64,000 nucleotides of DNA, taken from positions 62,001-126,000 of the forward strand of contig NQYJ01000004.1 in the NCBI GenBank assembly GCA_002285055.1, read 5' to 3'. The notes under the pieces are model-generated. The model made no database searches, had not been told where the DNA came from, and was given only the letters and a program-made list of their open reading frames with translations. Made by a program: the position numbers and the translations under genes. The stretch comes from Candidatus Izimoplasma sp. ZiA1. Lineage in GTDB: Bacteria; Bacillota_I; Bacilli_A; Izemoplasmatales; Izemoplasmataceae. Numbering within the stretch: position 1 is the first letter of the stretch; the number at the start of each line of letters is the position of its first letter. Positions 18,386 to 27,213 of this stretch are shown piece by piece.

Positions 18386-18416
18386 AAAAAAAAGCCCTGG
18401 GGGGGGCTTTTTTTTA
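18386..18416. terminator. Bidirectional terminator with a G8 tract
   Basis: AAAAAAGCCC and GGGCTTTTTT form the stem, flanked by A- and T-runs on both sides. It serves the small membrane gene on plus and the convergent gene on minus. The run of eight G is striking in this A+T-rich sequence. Confidence 0.85.
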
Positions 18417-19166
18417 TTTATGTTTTTTTCTCTTAATCTTTTCTTTCTCTTCTAACTTAATAAATATTTTTTCGATTCCAAGATTTAAGTTTTCCTCATC
18501 TCTTAACAATCTAACACTTTCCTTAACTATCTCTTCTTCAAAGAGTGTCATTGATAGATACATTAAAAACAATGTTAAACCAACAATAAACCAAACTTCA
18601 AAGATTCCAGTCATTCCTAAGAACACTAGTGAAAATACACTTCCACCAATTATCGTATAAATCCAAATGCTAATAATTTTTCTTAATCTTGGATTTTCCT
18701 TACTTACCCATAGAACAAACGGACCAACACCAATCATAAAGAATAAAGCATAAAAGACAGCTGTAAGCATATGTACACGGTGCCAAAATAACATTTTTTC
18801 TTCAATAGCTGGGATAATTGCAGTTAGCACTAAAAAGACTGCGCCATATATAACGTATCTTGAGGCCTTTTTATCTTCATAACCCTCAAGCTTAAATAAT
18901 GCAATTGAACTCGTTTGTAAACAAAAGCCAGTAACTACACCCCATATGATAAACCATTCTCGGTAAGTAAACCTATTTCCAATCATACTAAGTGTATATT
19001 GGAAAGGATTTTCTAAGGTACTGTATACAACAGTAAACAACAATGTGAATAAAAGTAAAATCATAACTAGCATTCTTAATTGTCGTTTTTTAAGCAAATT
19101 CTGTTGGATTTGCAGTTTCGAAGAAGCTTTTAATTCTTCAAGTATTTCCTCTTTATTAATCTCCAT
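18414..19166 (-). CDS. Six-span membrane protein, unknown (DUF998-like?)
   Basis: A 250-residue protein with six hydrophobic segments, from about residue 33 (LRMLVMILLLF) to about 215. A short charged N terminus (EINKEEILEELKASSKL) and a charged C terminus rich in Glu and Lys flank them. AGGTGATGTT places the start at 19166 rather than at an upstream codon. The pattern NPFQYTLSMIGN then EWFIIWGVVTGF loosely recalls DUF998 proteins, but I am not sure. It is divergent from the hydrolase gene at 19242. Confidence 0.6.
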   Translation of the reverse strand: MEINKEEILEELKASSKLQIQQNLLKKRQLRMLVMILLLFTLLFTVVYSTLENPFQYTLSMIGNRFTYREWFIIWGVVTGFCLQTSSIALFKLEGYEDKKASRYVIYGAVFLVLTAIIPAIEEKMLFWHRVHMLTAVFYALFFMIGVGPFVLWVSKENPRLRKIISIWIYTIIGGSVFSLVFLGMTGIFEVWFIVGLTLFLMYLSMTLFEEEIVKESVRLLRDEENLNLGIEKIFIKLEEKEKIKRKKHK

Positions 19167-19241
19167 AACATCACCTGTATATATTATACAATTTATATTT
19201 AACGATGACAATATTTATGTTATAATCTAGGTGGTGATAAT

Positions 19242-19961
19242 ATGAATATTAAAACTCAATTAGAAGATTTTTACCTTAAGGGTAAAGATGAATTTCCTAA
19301 CATTCTTTTACTTCATGGACTTAAGTCTAATGGAGCAGAAATGAAAGAACTTGGAAGGTATCTTAATAAGTTTGGTTACAATGTTCACATGCCTATCTAC
19401 CCAGGTCACGGAGAAAGTGACGAATTATTTTATTGTTCGAATGTTTATATGTGGTATGGGAGAACGCTAGAAAAGTACAAAGAAACAGACCATGGAACAG
19501 AAAACACGATTGTTATTGGTTTATCAATGGGAGGCTCATTTGCAATTAAGTTAGGCCTAACTTATAAACTAAAAGGACTCGTTACACTAAATGCTCCTGC
19601 AGTTGGCTTCACTGATAAATATTTACGTGAAGAAATTGAAAGAGAGTTTAGAGAAGACCCAGATATTAGTAGGTTTATTTGTGCGAATTATATGTATGCG
19701 TTTAGAAAAGAGTATAGTGATTTTATTGATGAGATTGGACAAGTTGAAAACTTGAAAAAGATCACAAATAGAACATTGATCATCCAAGGTCTTAAAGACC
19801 AAGAACGTTACATCAAAAGCTCAAGAAGGATTTTCAACAATGTTTCAGCTAAGAAAAAGGAAATAGCTTTGTTTAAGGAATCGGACCACATCATAACTAT
19901 TGGGACAGAAAAAAAAGAACTCTTTACGAAGATATTAGAATTTTGTAAAAAAATTAGGTGA
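19242..19961 (+). CDS. Alpha/beta hydrolase (carboxylesterase-like)
   Basis: A 239-residue alpha/beta hydrolase. It shows the oxyanion-hole region LLHGLKSN, PGHGES, a nucleophile elbow GLSMGG with S95, and the later acid and base regions QGLKDQ and ESDHI. Size and motifs match small bacterial carboxylesterases and monoacylglycerol-lipase relatives. No signal peptide is visible. It is followed 4 nt later by ysxC, so they are co-transcribed. Confidence 0.85.
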   Translation: MNIKTQLEDFYLKGKDEFPNILLLHGLKSNGAEMKELGRYLNKFGYNVHMPIYPGHGESDELFYCSNVYMWYGRTLEKYKETDHGTENTIVIGLSMGGSFAIKLGLTYKLKGLVTLNAPAVGFTDKYLREEIEREFREDPDISRFICANYMYAFRKEYSDFIDEIGQVENLKKITNRTLIIQGLKDQERYIKSSRRIFNNVSAKKKEIALFKESDHIITIGTEKKELFTKILEFCKKIR

Positions 19962-19965
19962 AAAA

Positions 19966-20547
19966 ATGATTATTAGAGATGTAAAGTTTATTAAGAGTGC
20001 AGTTCAAGTAACTGAGTATCCAGAAGACACTAAGAGTGAAATCTTGTTAGCTGGAAGAAGTAATGTAGGGAAATCATCATTTATTAACAGTATGCTTAAC
20101 AGAAAAAACGTTGCGCATACATCAAGTCGACCAGGAAAAACACAAACGTTAAATTTCTTTTTAATTAATGAAACGTTTTATTTTGTTGATGTACCTGGAT
20201 ATGGTTATGCAAAAGTTTCAAAAAAAGATCGTGAAAACTTTGGCGTTATGATTGAAAATTATCTAGTAAATAGAGAACAACTTAAACTGGTTGTTTTACT
20301 AGTTGATTTTAGACATAAACCAAGCGAAGACGATGTTTTAATGTACGAGTATTTAAAAGCATATGATATTCCTTGTTTAGTTGTTGGAACAAAACAAGAT
20401 AAAATATCAAAAAACCATTACGCAAAACATGAAAAGATGATTAAAAAAGAACTAGGAATTATATCTTCTGATTTGTTTATTGCATATTCAAGTGAAACTG
20501 CAAACAACAAAGAAGCCATTCATAAAATAATGGAAGAATACTTGTAA
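19966..20547 (+). CDS. ysxC: Ribosome-biogenesis GTPase YsxC/EngB
   Basis: A 193-residue TrmE-Era-like GTPase of the EngB family. G1 is GRSNVGKSS (30-38), G3 is DVPGYG, and G4 is GTKQDK. The family helps assemble the large ribosomal subunit and is essential in several Gram-positive bacteria. In many genomes ysxC follows lon or clpX; here lon is separated by several genes. GTGAAAAAATG at the start lacks a strong ribosome site, so translation may be coupled to the hydrolase. Confidence 0.95.
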   Translation: MIIRDVKFIKSAVQVTEYPEDTKSEILLAGRSNVGKSSFINSMLNRKNVAHTSSRPGKTQTLNFFLINETFYFVDVPGYGYAKVSKKDRENFGVMIENYLVNREQLKLVVLLVDFRHKPSEDDVLMYEYLKAYDIPCLVVGTKQDKISKNHYAKHEKMIKKELGIISSDLFIAYSSETANNKEAIHKIMEEYL

Positions 20548-20558
20548 ACGATTATTAC

Positions 20559-20587
20559 TTTACAATTTATTCTGCTTATGTTAGTAT
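20559..20587 (+). promoter_or_regulatory. Promoter for the valS T-box transcript
   Basis: TTTACA (20559-20564) and TAGTAT (20582-20587) are spaced by 17 nt, upstream of the leader. Confidence 0.65.
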
Positions 20588-20599
20588 ATTTTTAAATAC

Positions 20600-20817
20600 A
20601 ATGAAGTTGAGGAGTATTTAACCTTTTACTTATAGAGACTTAGTGGTTGGTGAAAACTAAGAGTAAATGTTAAAGAAGGTAGCAACGGAGTAACTATAGT
20701 GAACTTAAGTAACTTTAGTCGTTAATCGCGTTAAGATATCGAGTGCTAGATTTATCTAGAACTAAGGTGGTACCACGGATTATCAAATTCGTCCTTTATT
20801 TAGGACGAATTTTTTTA
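20600..20817 (+). promoter_or_regulatory. T-box leader of valS
   Basis: The canonical T-box sequence AAGGTGGTACCACGG is at 20764-20778. Stem I includes an AGTA motif near 20612 and the distal GGTTGGTGAAAACTAAG region. The terminator stem AAATTCGTCC (20785-20794) with GGACGAATTT (20803-20812) ends in a T-run. Uncharged tRNA-Val should favour the antiterminator and raise ValRS synthesis. The specifier is tentatively GTT at 20669-20671, next to the GAA of the S-turn; GTA at 20663-20665 is an alternative that looks base-paired. Confidence 0.95.
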
Positions 20818-20838
20818 TTATATTAAGGAGGAAATAAT

Positions 20839-23466
20839 ATGAAAGAATTAGAAAAGAAATATAATCATTTAAATGTTGAAGAAGGAAAGTATGATTTTTG
20901 GTTAGAAGGTGGCTACTTTAAGAGTGGTGATTTATCAAAAAAACCATACACTATTGTGATTCCTCCACCAAACGTCACAGGTAAGTTACATTTAGGACAC
21001 GCTTGGGATAATACATTACAAGATATTATTATTAGAAGAAAAAGGATGCAAGGGTTTGATGCTCTTTATTTACCAGGAATGGATCATGCTGGAATTGCAA
21101 CTCAGGCAAAAGTTGATCAAAAACTTAAAGATCAAGGAATTTCACGTTACGACCTAGGTCGTGAAAAATTCTTAGAAGTTGCATGGGACTGGAAAAAAGA
21201 ATATGCAGGCCATATCCGTGAACAATGGGCAGCACTTGGTATTAGTGTTGATTATTCAAAAGAAAGATTTACACTTGATGAAGGATTAAACAAAGCTGTA
21301 AATGAAGTGTTTATTAAACTTTTTGAAAAAGGTTTAATTTACCGTGGTGAAAGAATTATAAACTGGGATCCTCAAGCTAAAACAGCTTTATCTAATATTG
21401 AGGTTGAACATAAAGAATTAGAAGGTGCCTTTTACTTCTTCAAATATATGTTAGAAGATGGTAGTGGATATTTAGAAATAGCAACAACAAGACCAGAAAC
21501 AATGTATGCAGATACAGCGTTAATGGTTCATCCTGATGATAAAAGATTTACTAGCTATGTTGGTAAAAAAGCTTATATCCCAGGAACTAAAACATTAATT
21601 CCAATCATTGAAGATAGTTATGTTGAAATGGAATTTGGAACTGGTTGTGTTAAAGTAACACCAGCACATGATCCAAATGACTTTGAAGTAGGAAAAAGAC
21701 ATAACCTTGAAATGCCTCTATGTATGAATGATGATGGAACAATGAATGAAATGGCTAATCAATACAATGGTTTAGACAGATTTGAATGTCGTAAACAATG
21801 TGTTAGCGATTTAAAAGAAGCTGGATTATGTACAAAAGTTGAAAAACTAATTCATAATGTTGGGCATAGTGAAAGAACTGGAGTAGTTGTTGAACCACGT
21901 TTATCAAAACAATGGTTTGTTAAAATGCAACCACTCGCAGATCAAGCTACAAAAGACTCAACTGCTAAATTTGTACCGCAACGTTTTGAAAAAACATTCT
22001 TAAGATGGATGGATGGTACATTTGATTGGTGTATCTCAAGACAATTATGGTGGGGACATAGAATTCCTGCTTGGTATCGTGGTGAAGAAGTTTACGTTGG
22101 TAAAGAAGAACCTAAGGGTGAAGGATGGATTCAAGATGAAGATGTTCTAGATACTTGGTTTAGTAGTGCTTTATGGCCGTTTTCTACTTTAGGATGGCCA
22201 GAAATTACAGAAGACTTTAAACGTTATTATCCTACAGATACAATGGTTACTGGATATGATATTATCTTTTTCTGGGTAGCGAGAATGATTTTCCAAGGTT
22301 TAGAATTTACTGGTGAAGCACCGTTTAAAAACGTACTAATTCATGGATTAATCCGTGATAGTGAAGGTAAAAAGATGTCTAAATCTCTTGGTAATGGTGT
22401 TGATCCATTAGTTATCAAAGAAAAATATGGAATTGATACATTAAGATACTTCTTAACTACAAACTCAGCTCCTGGACAAGATTTACGTTTTGAAATTGAA
22501 AAAGTTGAAAGTAGTTGGAACTTCATTAACAAATTATGGAATATCTCAAGATTTGTATTAATGAATCTTGGAGAAGATTTTTCAATTGATGATATCGAAA
22601 TTGATACAGATAATCTCAATCTTGCTGATAGTTATATATTAGCTAAGTTAAACAAAACAATTGAAGTTATGGATTATAATTACGAAAAGTTTGAATTTGG
22701 TGAAGCTGCAAAAGCAATCCATTCATTTAGCTGGGAAGACTTTGCTGCTTGGTATGTAGAAATAGCTAAAATAAGTTTAGCATCAGAAAACCAAGATGAA
22801 GTAAATCAAACAAAATCAGTATTATCATATATATTACTTCAAATAATGAAATTACTACATCCTTTTATGCCGTTTATGACAGAGGAAATTTATCAAGCTA
22901 TTCCTCATAAAGAGGAATCAATCACAATATCTTCATGGCCTGAAGTAATTGAAGAGTTTGATAATGATAAAGCAATCAAGGATTTTGAATTAGTTCAAGA
23001 AATCATTAAAAACGTTAGAAATATTAGAAGTGAATATGATGTAAAGCCATCTAAAAAAATTAATATCTTAATCGAGTTAAACAACTCTAACGCAATTGAT
23101 GTCGTAATGCAAAACAAGAAAATACTAGAAAAATTCATCAATCCTCTTGAATTATCAATTAAAGCTATTACTAATGACAGTGATAATAGTAAAGATATGG
23201 GAGAAACAGTAGCTATAGTGATGACTGATGGTAATATTTACTTACCGCTTGGTGAACTAGTTGATATCGAACTTGAAATCGAACGTCTTGAAAAAGAAGT
23301 TGAAAAGCTTACACAAGAGGTTAATAGAGCAAAAGGTATGCTAAATAATGTTAATTTCACAAGTAAAGCGCCAGCTGAAAAAGTTGAAGCTGAACGTAAG
23401 AAGTTAAGTGATTACGAGTATAAATTAGAGATAACTAAAAATAAAATAATAGAATTAAGAGGATGA
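20839..23466 (+). CDS. valS: Valyl-tRNA synthetase
   Basis: An 875-residue class I synthetase with the HIGH-type motif HLGH (51-54) after PPPNVTGKL, the editing-domain segment ATTRPETMYADTA, and KMSKS at 512-516. An anticodon-binding domain follows, and the C-terminal coiled coil (about 800-875) has the heptad-like run ELEIERLEKEVEKLTQEV. It charges tRNA-Val and edits Thr-tRNA. AAGGAGGAA is the ribosome site. Expression is controlled by the T-box; folC follows by 6 nt. Confidence 0.98.
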   Translation: MKELEKKYNHLNVEEGKYDFWLEGGYFKSGDLSKKPYTIVIPPPNVTGKLHLGHAWDNTLQDIIIRRKRMQGFDALYLPGMDHAGIATQAKVDQKLKDQGISRYDLGREKFLEVAWDWKKEYAGHIREQWAALGISVDYSKERFTLDEGLNKAVNEVFIKLFEKGLIYRGERIINWDPQAKTALSNIEVEHKELEGAFYFFKYMLEDGSGYLEIATTRPETMYADTALMVHPDDKRFTSYVGKKAYIPGTKTLIPIIEDSYVEMEFGTGCVKVTPAHDPNDFEVGKRHNLEMPLCMNDDGTMNEMANQYNGLDRFECRKQCVSDLKEAGLCTKVEKLIHNVGHSERTGVVVEPRLSKQWFVKMQPLADQATKDSTAKFVPQRFEKTFLRWMDGTFDWCISRQLWWGHRIPAWYRGEEVYVGKEEPKGEGWIQDEDVLDTWFSSALWPFSTLGWPEITEDFKRYYPTDTMVTGYDIIFFWVARMIFQGLEFTGEAPFKNVLIHGLIRDSEGKKMSKSLGNGVDPLVIKEKYGIDTLRYFLTTNSAPGQDLRFEIEKVESSWNFINKLWNISRFVLMNLGEDFSIDDIEIDTDNLNLADSYILAKLNKTIEVMDYNYEKFEFGEAAKAIHSFSWEDFAAWYVEIAKISLASENQDEVNQTKSVLSYILLQIMKLLHPFMPFMTEEIYQAIPHKEESITISSWPEVIEEFDNDKAIKDFELVQEIIKNVRNIRSEYDVKPSKKINILIELNNSNAIDVVMQNKKILEKFINPLELSIKAITNDSDNSKDMGETVAIVMTDGNIYLPLGELVDIELEIERLEKEVEKLTQEVNRAKGMLNNVNFTSKAPAEKVEAERKKLSDYEYKLEITKNKIIELRG

Positions 23467-23472
23467 AAAAAT

Positions 23473-24732
23473 ATGTTTAAAACGCTTAATGACGCTAAAA
23501 ACTGGATAGAATCTATTAAAAGATTTGGCGATAAACTAGATTTAAGTAGAATGGAAAAAGCTTGTGAAATGCTTAATCAGCCACAAAACAACTTTAAGTC
23601 CATTCATATTGGTGGTACTAATGGAAAAGGGTCTACTCTTACATATTTAAAAAATATTTTACTAAAAGCAGGTTACAATGTAGGGACTTATACAAGCCCC
23701 TTCATTGTAAGATTTAACGAAAGAATAACATATAATAATGAAGAAATCACAGATGAGGATTTTCTATATTATATAAATAAAATCCATACACTACATAATG
23801 AGTATCTTGTAAAATATAATGATCAAATCACATTCTTTGAACTTATAACCTTATCATCATTTTTATATTTTAGTGATAAGGAAGTTGATTATGTATTATA
23901 TGAAGTTGGTCTTGGTGGTAGATTAGATGCTACAAACGTAATAACCCCAGACCTATCTATAATCACAACTATTAGTTATGATCACATGAACGTTCTTGGC
24001 TCAACTTTAGAGGAAATCGCATTAAATAAACTCGGGATTGTTAAAGAAAATATCCCTTTAGTTACTGGAATTACTCAAGAAGAGATTAGAAACTTATTTG
24101 TAAATTATACAAATAAGAAAAACAGCGAAATTTACTTTATGAATCATGAAGATATCTATGATATAACTTACAATGAGCATTTAAACTTTACTTACTTAGA
24201 GAATAAATACAAATTAAACATGTTAGGTATTCATCAAGCGCATAATGCTGCACTTGCGGTTTTGGCATCACTTGTAATGATGTCTAAGGGTTTAATTCAA
24301 TTATCTCACGAAAACATTGTTGAAGGATTACTTGAATCTAGATGGCCAGGTAGAATGGAACGATTTGGTAACATTATTATTGATGGAGCCCATAATACTG
24401 GTGGTTTAGAAGCCCTTAAAGAAACGATGGTTACTCACTTTAAAGACAAAAAGATAAAATCAATTTTCACGGTAATGGCTGATAAAGAGTCATTTGATAT
24501 GATTAAGATATTAGAATCATTTGTTGATGAAGTATACTTCACTGAGTTTGATTATGAACGTTGTGAGAGTGCTGATATCCTTTATGGGTTAAGTGAACAC
24601 CCTAACAAACATTTAGACAAAGATGTATTTAAGTTAGTTGAATCACTAAAAGATGTTAAAGATGATGAGATATTATTGATTACTGGATCTTTATATTTTA
24701 TTAGTTTGATTAGACAAATCCTTAAAAAGTAG
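23473..24732 (+). CDS. folC: Folylpolyglutamate / dihydrofolate synthase
   Basis: A 419-residue Mur-ligase-family enzyme with P-loop GGTNGKGST (47-55), the TSPF segment and the later IIDGAHN motif. It adds glutamate to folates and, in bifunctional forms, makes dihydrofolate from dihydropteroate. The valS-folC order is common in low-GC Gram-positives, and the 6-nt gap puts it under the same T-box. It connects to thyA and folA at 55381-56735 through folate use. Confidence 0.95.
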   Translation: MFKTLNDAKNWIESIKRFGDKLDLSRMEKACEMLNQPQNNFKSIHIGGTNGKGSTLTYLKNILLKAGYNVGTYTSPFIVRFNERITYNNEEITDEDFLYYINKIHTLHNEYLVKYNDQITFFELITLSSFLYFSDKEVDYVLYEVGLGGRLDATNVITPDLSIITTISYDHMNVLGSTLEEIALNKLGIVKENIPLVTGITQEEIRNLFVNYTNKKNSEIYFMNHEDIYDITYNEHLNFTYLENKYKLNMLGIHQAHNAALAVLASLVMMSKGLIQLSHENIVEGLLESRWPGRMERFGNIIIDGAHNTGGLEALKETMVTHFKDKKIKSIFTVMADKESFDMIKILESFVDEVYFTEFDYERCESADILYGLSEHPNKHLDKDVFKLVESLKDVKDDEILLITGSLYFISLIRQILKK

Positions 24733-24754
24733 CAATTATTTGCTACTTTTTTTT
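24724..24754 (+). terminator. Terminator after folC
   Basis: AAAGTAGCAA (24726-24735) and TTGCTACTTT (24740-24749) are followed by further T. The folC stop codon lies in the 5' arm. Confidence 0.9.
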
Positions 24755-24800
24755 ATAAAAATTAAAGGCAATCACTATTATATATATAAGGAGTGATTAG

Positions 24801-25481
24801 ATGTATATGATTAAGGAAATGCCTTTTAAAGAAAGACCAAGAGAAAGATTCTTAACTAGTAATATTGAATCAATAACTGACGTTGAGCTTTTAGCAATCT
24901 TATTAAGAACCGGAACTAAACAAGAAAGTGTAATTGAACTCGCAAAACGAGTATTATATGAAAATAAAAATCTTAAAGAATTATCACAAAAAACAGTTCG
25001 TGAACTAACCAAAATTAAAGGTATTGGTAACGCAAAGGCAATTCAAATACTCGCAGGGATTGAACTTGGAAAACGAGTCTCCAAAGAATCATTTAAGAAA
25101 TTAACTAAACTGTCAAGCCCACAAAACGTTTATGATTATTTAAAAACAGATTTTGAACTAAAAGATCAAGAAAACTTTATCGCTATCTACTTAAATACTA
25201 AAGGTGAGTTAATTGGTGAAAAGATTATTTTTGTTGGTTCACTAAATGCAAGCTTAGTTCACCCAAGAGCCATTTTTAAACAGGCTGTCTTATTAAGCGC
25301 AGCCCTCATGATAATTGCCCACAACCATCCTAGTGGCGACCCAACACCTTCTAAGGCAGATATTGAGTTTACTAAGATATTAAATGAGAATTCGAAAATG
25401 ATGGATATCGAATTACTTGATCATATTATTATCGGAAAGGACCGTTATTTTAGCTTTAAAGAGAAGAATATATTAAAATAA
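24801..25481 (+). CDS. radC: RadC-family JAB-domain protein
   Basis: A 226-residue protein. The N-terminal helix-hairpin-helix has KIKGIGNAKA (71-80). The C-terminal JAB/JAMM metal site is H174-x-H176 and D187 in HNHPSGDPTPSKAD. Despite the name, a repair role for RadC is not established; metallo-hydrolase or nuclease activity has been suggested. AAGGAG sits ahead of the ATG. In many Firmicutes it is near mreB; here it lies between folC and rplU. Confidence 0.93.
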   Translation: MYMIKEMPFKERPRERFLTSNIESITDVELLAILLRTGTKQESVIELAKRVLYENKNLKELSQKTVRELTKIKGIGNAKAIQILAGIELGKRVSKESFKKLTKLSSPQNVYDYLKTDFELKDQENFIAIYLNTKGELIGEKIIFVGSLNASLVHPRAIFKQAVLLSAALMIIAHNHPSGDPTPSKADIEFTKILNENSKMMDIELLDHIIIGKDRYFSFKEKNILK

Positions 25482-25554
25482 ATGAATTTCATTGCAAATT
25501 TATATATATTCTGTATAATATATATGGCTCTTGATATATTAACCATAAAATTGA

Positions 25555-25583
25555 TTGACAAAAAGATGATTTTTTGTTAATAT
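25555..25583 (+). promoter_or_regulatory. Promoter for the rplU transcript
   Basis: A consensus TTGACA (25555-25560) and TAATAT (25578-25583) are spaced by 17 nt. Confidence 0.88.
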
Positions 25584-25592
25584 ATTCACGCT

Positions 25593-25650
25593 ATAGGCAC
25601 ACCGCCCAGAAAAGGTTTTAAGCAGTTATGCACCTTAATGGCGTGTCTTA
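25593..25650 (+). ncRNA. Ribosomal protein L21 leader
   Basis: The 5' UTR of rplU folds into a long-range helix, GGCACACCGCC near 25596-25606 with GGCGTGTCT at 25640-25648, with one bulge. It encloses a small GCA-TGC hairpin and an AGGT/ACCT pairing. Position and shape match the L21 leader of low-GC Gram-positives, where L21 is thought to repress its own operon. Confidence 0.8.
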
Positions 25651-25676
25651 TAAAAAATTAATGAGGAGGTGCTTTA

Positions 25677-25985
25677 ATGTACGCAGTAATCGAAACAGGT
25701 GGAAAACAAGTTAGAGTTGAAGTTGGACAAACTATCTATGTTGAGAAACTTGACGCAAATGAAGGTGAAAACTTCACATTCGACAAAGTTTTAATGGTTG
25801 GCGGAGAAAGCCTACAAGTTGGAAATCCATATTTAAATGGTGTAACTGTAGATGCTACTATTGAAAAACAAGGTAAGCAAAAGAAAATTATAATTTTCAA
25901 ATACAAACCTAAAAAGAAATATCGTCGTAAACAAGGACATAGACAACCTTATACTAAACTTATAATCAACAGTATAAATGGTTAG
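25677..25985 (+). CDS. rplU: 50S ribosomal protein L21
   Basis: A 102-residue L21 of standard length. It opens [17 protein letters not shown] and ends in a basic tail with [24 protein letters not shown] is a strong ribosome site, and control is probably through the L21 leader. In most low-GC Gram-positives the prp (ysxB) protease gene sits between rplU and rpmA; here only 27 nt separate them and prp is absent from this spot. Confidence 0.98.
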   Translation: MYAVIETGGKQVRVEVGQTIYVEKLDANEGENFTFDKVLMVGGESLQVGNPYLNGVTVDATIEKQGKQKKIIIFKYKPKKKYRRKQGHRQPYTKLIINSING

Positions 25986-26012
25986 TAACTAAAAATTCAG
26001 GAGGTGACTTAA

Positions 26013-26297
26013 ATGTTATTAGAAATTAACATCTTAAAATGTGAGGCTTCTAAAAAAGGTGTAGGATCTACTAGAAACGGTCGTGATAGTGAATCTAAAC
26101 GTCTAGGAGCTAAATTATCAGATGGTCAATTCTGTACAGCTGGTTCTATCATTTATCGTCAGAGAGGAACGAAAGTTCATCCAGGTAATAACGTTGGTAT
26201 TGGTGGCGACGACACTTTATTTAGTAAAGTTGACGGAATCGTTAAATACGAACAAGTTGGTAGAAATAAAAAACAAGCTTCAGTATACCCTGTATAA
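26013..26297 (+). CDS. rpmA: 50S ribosomal protein L27 with atypical N terminus
   Basis: A 94-residue L27 with the conserved [15 protein letters not shown] and [10 protein letters not shown] blocks. The N-terminal extension reads [11 protein letters not shown] before ASKKG. In Firmicutes that need Prp cleavage it ends in LNLQFF just before the same Ala-Ser. An extension of similar length is kept but the FF cleavage signal is not, and no prp gene adjoins. AGGAGGTGA at 25999-26007 supports the start codon used. Confidence 0.96.
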   Translation: MLLEINILKCEASKKGVGSTRNGRDSESKRLGAKLSDGQFCTAGSIIYRQRGTKVHPGNNVGIGGDDTLFSKVDGIVKYEQVGRNKKQASVYPV

Positions 26298-26301
26298 TTT
26301 A

Positions 26302-26335
26302 ATTGGCAAATCACAACGTGGTTTGCCATTTTCTT
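26302..26335 (+). terminator. Terminator after rpmA
   Basis: An 11-bp stem, TGGCAAATCAC (26304-26314) with GTGGTTTGCCA (26318-26328), is followed by a T-rich tail. Confidence 0.88.
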
Positions 26336-26386
26336 TGAGTAAATATATAATAAGTAATATAATAAAATAAGTTACAGAGGTGGATT

Positions 26387-26881
26387 ATGTTAACTAATGG
26401 AACAATGAAGGACTTAGATAGTCTTGATTTACTAAGCGTTAAGGTAATAACAAATATGATGGACGCTAATATTCCTCAATGGACTTTTTCTTATCCTAGA
26501 AAAGAACATTTTATTAACGACGTACTTGATAAATCATTATATTTATTTAAAGAAAATGGTAACATCTTAGGTTGTGGAGTAATCAAAAAAGAAAATGATA
26601 TACCCTATAAAGAAATTAAATCATGGTGTGGATTAAAGAGTTTAGTTATTCACCGCGTTTTAGTAGATCCAGATGCAGCTAGAAAAGGAATTGCAAAAAC
26701 AATTCTTTTGAAAGCAAAAGAGCTTGCAAAAAACGGATTATATGATTCAATTAAAGTAGACACTCATCCAGATAACTATAAAATGAGAGGTTTACTAGAA
26801 AAGAATGGTTTTGTAGAACGCGGCTATCTAAAAAGTATTAACCGCATTGCCTATGAATACATGATGGAGGATAAACTATGA
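26387..26881 (+). CDS. GNAT-family N-acetyltransferase
   Basis: A 164-residue GNAT protein with the acetyl-CoA loop DPDAARKGIAKTI and a following LLEKNGFVERGY end, typical of the fold. The substrate is unknown. It overlaps the next gene by 4 nt (ATGA), so translation of the two is coupled, and the DsrE-like and P-loop genes after it form a three-gene unit upstream of obg. GAGGTGG precedes the ATG. Confidence 0.85.
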   Translation: MLTNGTMKDLDSLDLLSVKVITNMMDANIPQWTFSYPRKEHFINDVLDKSLYLFKENGNILGCGVIKKENDIPYKEIKSWCGLKSLVIHRVLVDPDAARKGIAKTILLKAKELAKNGLYDSIKVDTHPDNYKMRGLLEKNGFVERGYLKSINRIAYEYMMEDKL

Positions 26882-27213
26882 AATTAGTAATCGTTTGGAA
26901 AACTGCAAATGAAATAGATATTAATAATTTTGTTGTCCCATATGCGTATAACTCTAAAAAACAAGGTTGGTTTGAAGACGTTGAAGTCTTAATATGGGGA
27001 GCAAGTCAAGAAGTTGTAGTAAATAACTCAATTGTAAAACAAAGAGTTAGCAACTTAATAAAAAATGAGATTAAAGTCTTCGCATGTAAAATGTGTGCTG
27101 ATAATGTTAATGCAACTGATGTTTTAGAGTCTATTGGAGTTAAAGTATTTTACACAGGGCAATATCTAACAGATCAAATTAAAGATAAAGATACAGAAGT
27201 AATATACTTATAA
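26878..27213 (+). CDS. DsrE-family protein
   Basis: A 111-residue protein with a DsrE/DsrF-like layout: an N-terminal strand MKLVIVWK, LIWGASQEVV in the middle, then FACKMCADN with C70 and C73 forming CxxC. Family members bind or transfer sulfur or act in redox relays. The CxxC suggests a redox or persulfide site, but no sulfur-transfer partner is nearby. It is coupled to the GNAT gene on one side and to a P-loop kinase-like gene, by 1 nt, on the other. Confidence 0.7.
   Translation: MKLVIVWKTANEIDINNFVVPYAYNSKKQGWFEDVEVLIWGASQEVVVNNSIVKQRVSNLIKNEIKVFACKMCADNVNATDVLESIGVKVFYTGQYLTDQIKDKDTEVIYL

Noticed and set aside
18396-18408. The G8 tract as a phase-variation element
   Set aside because: It lies inside a bidirectional terminator after both stop codons, so length changes would not shift a reading frame.
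26122-26370. An 82-residue frame overlapping rpmA
   Set aside because: It lies in another frame of the highly conserved L27 gene, has no ribosome site, and continues through the terminator.
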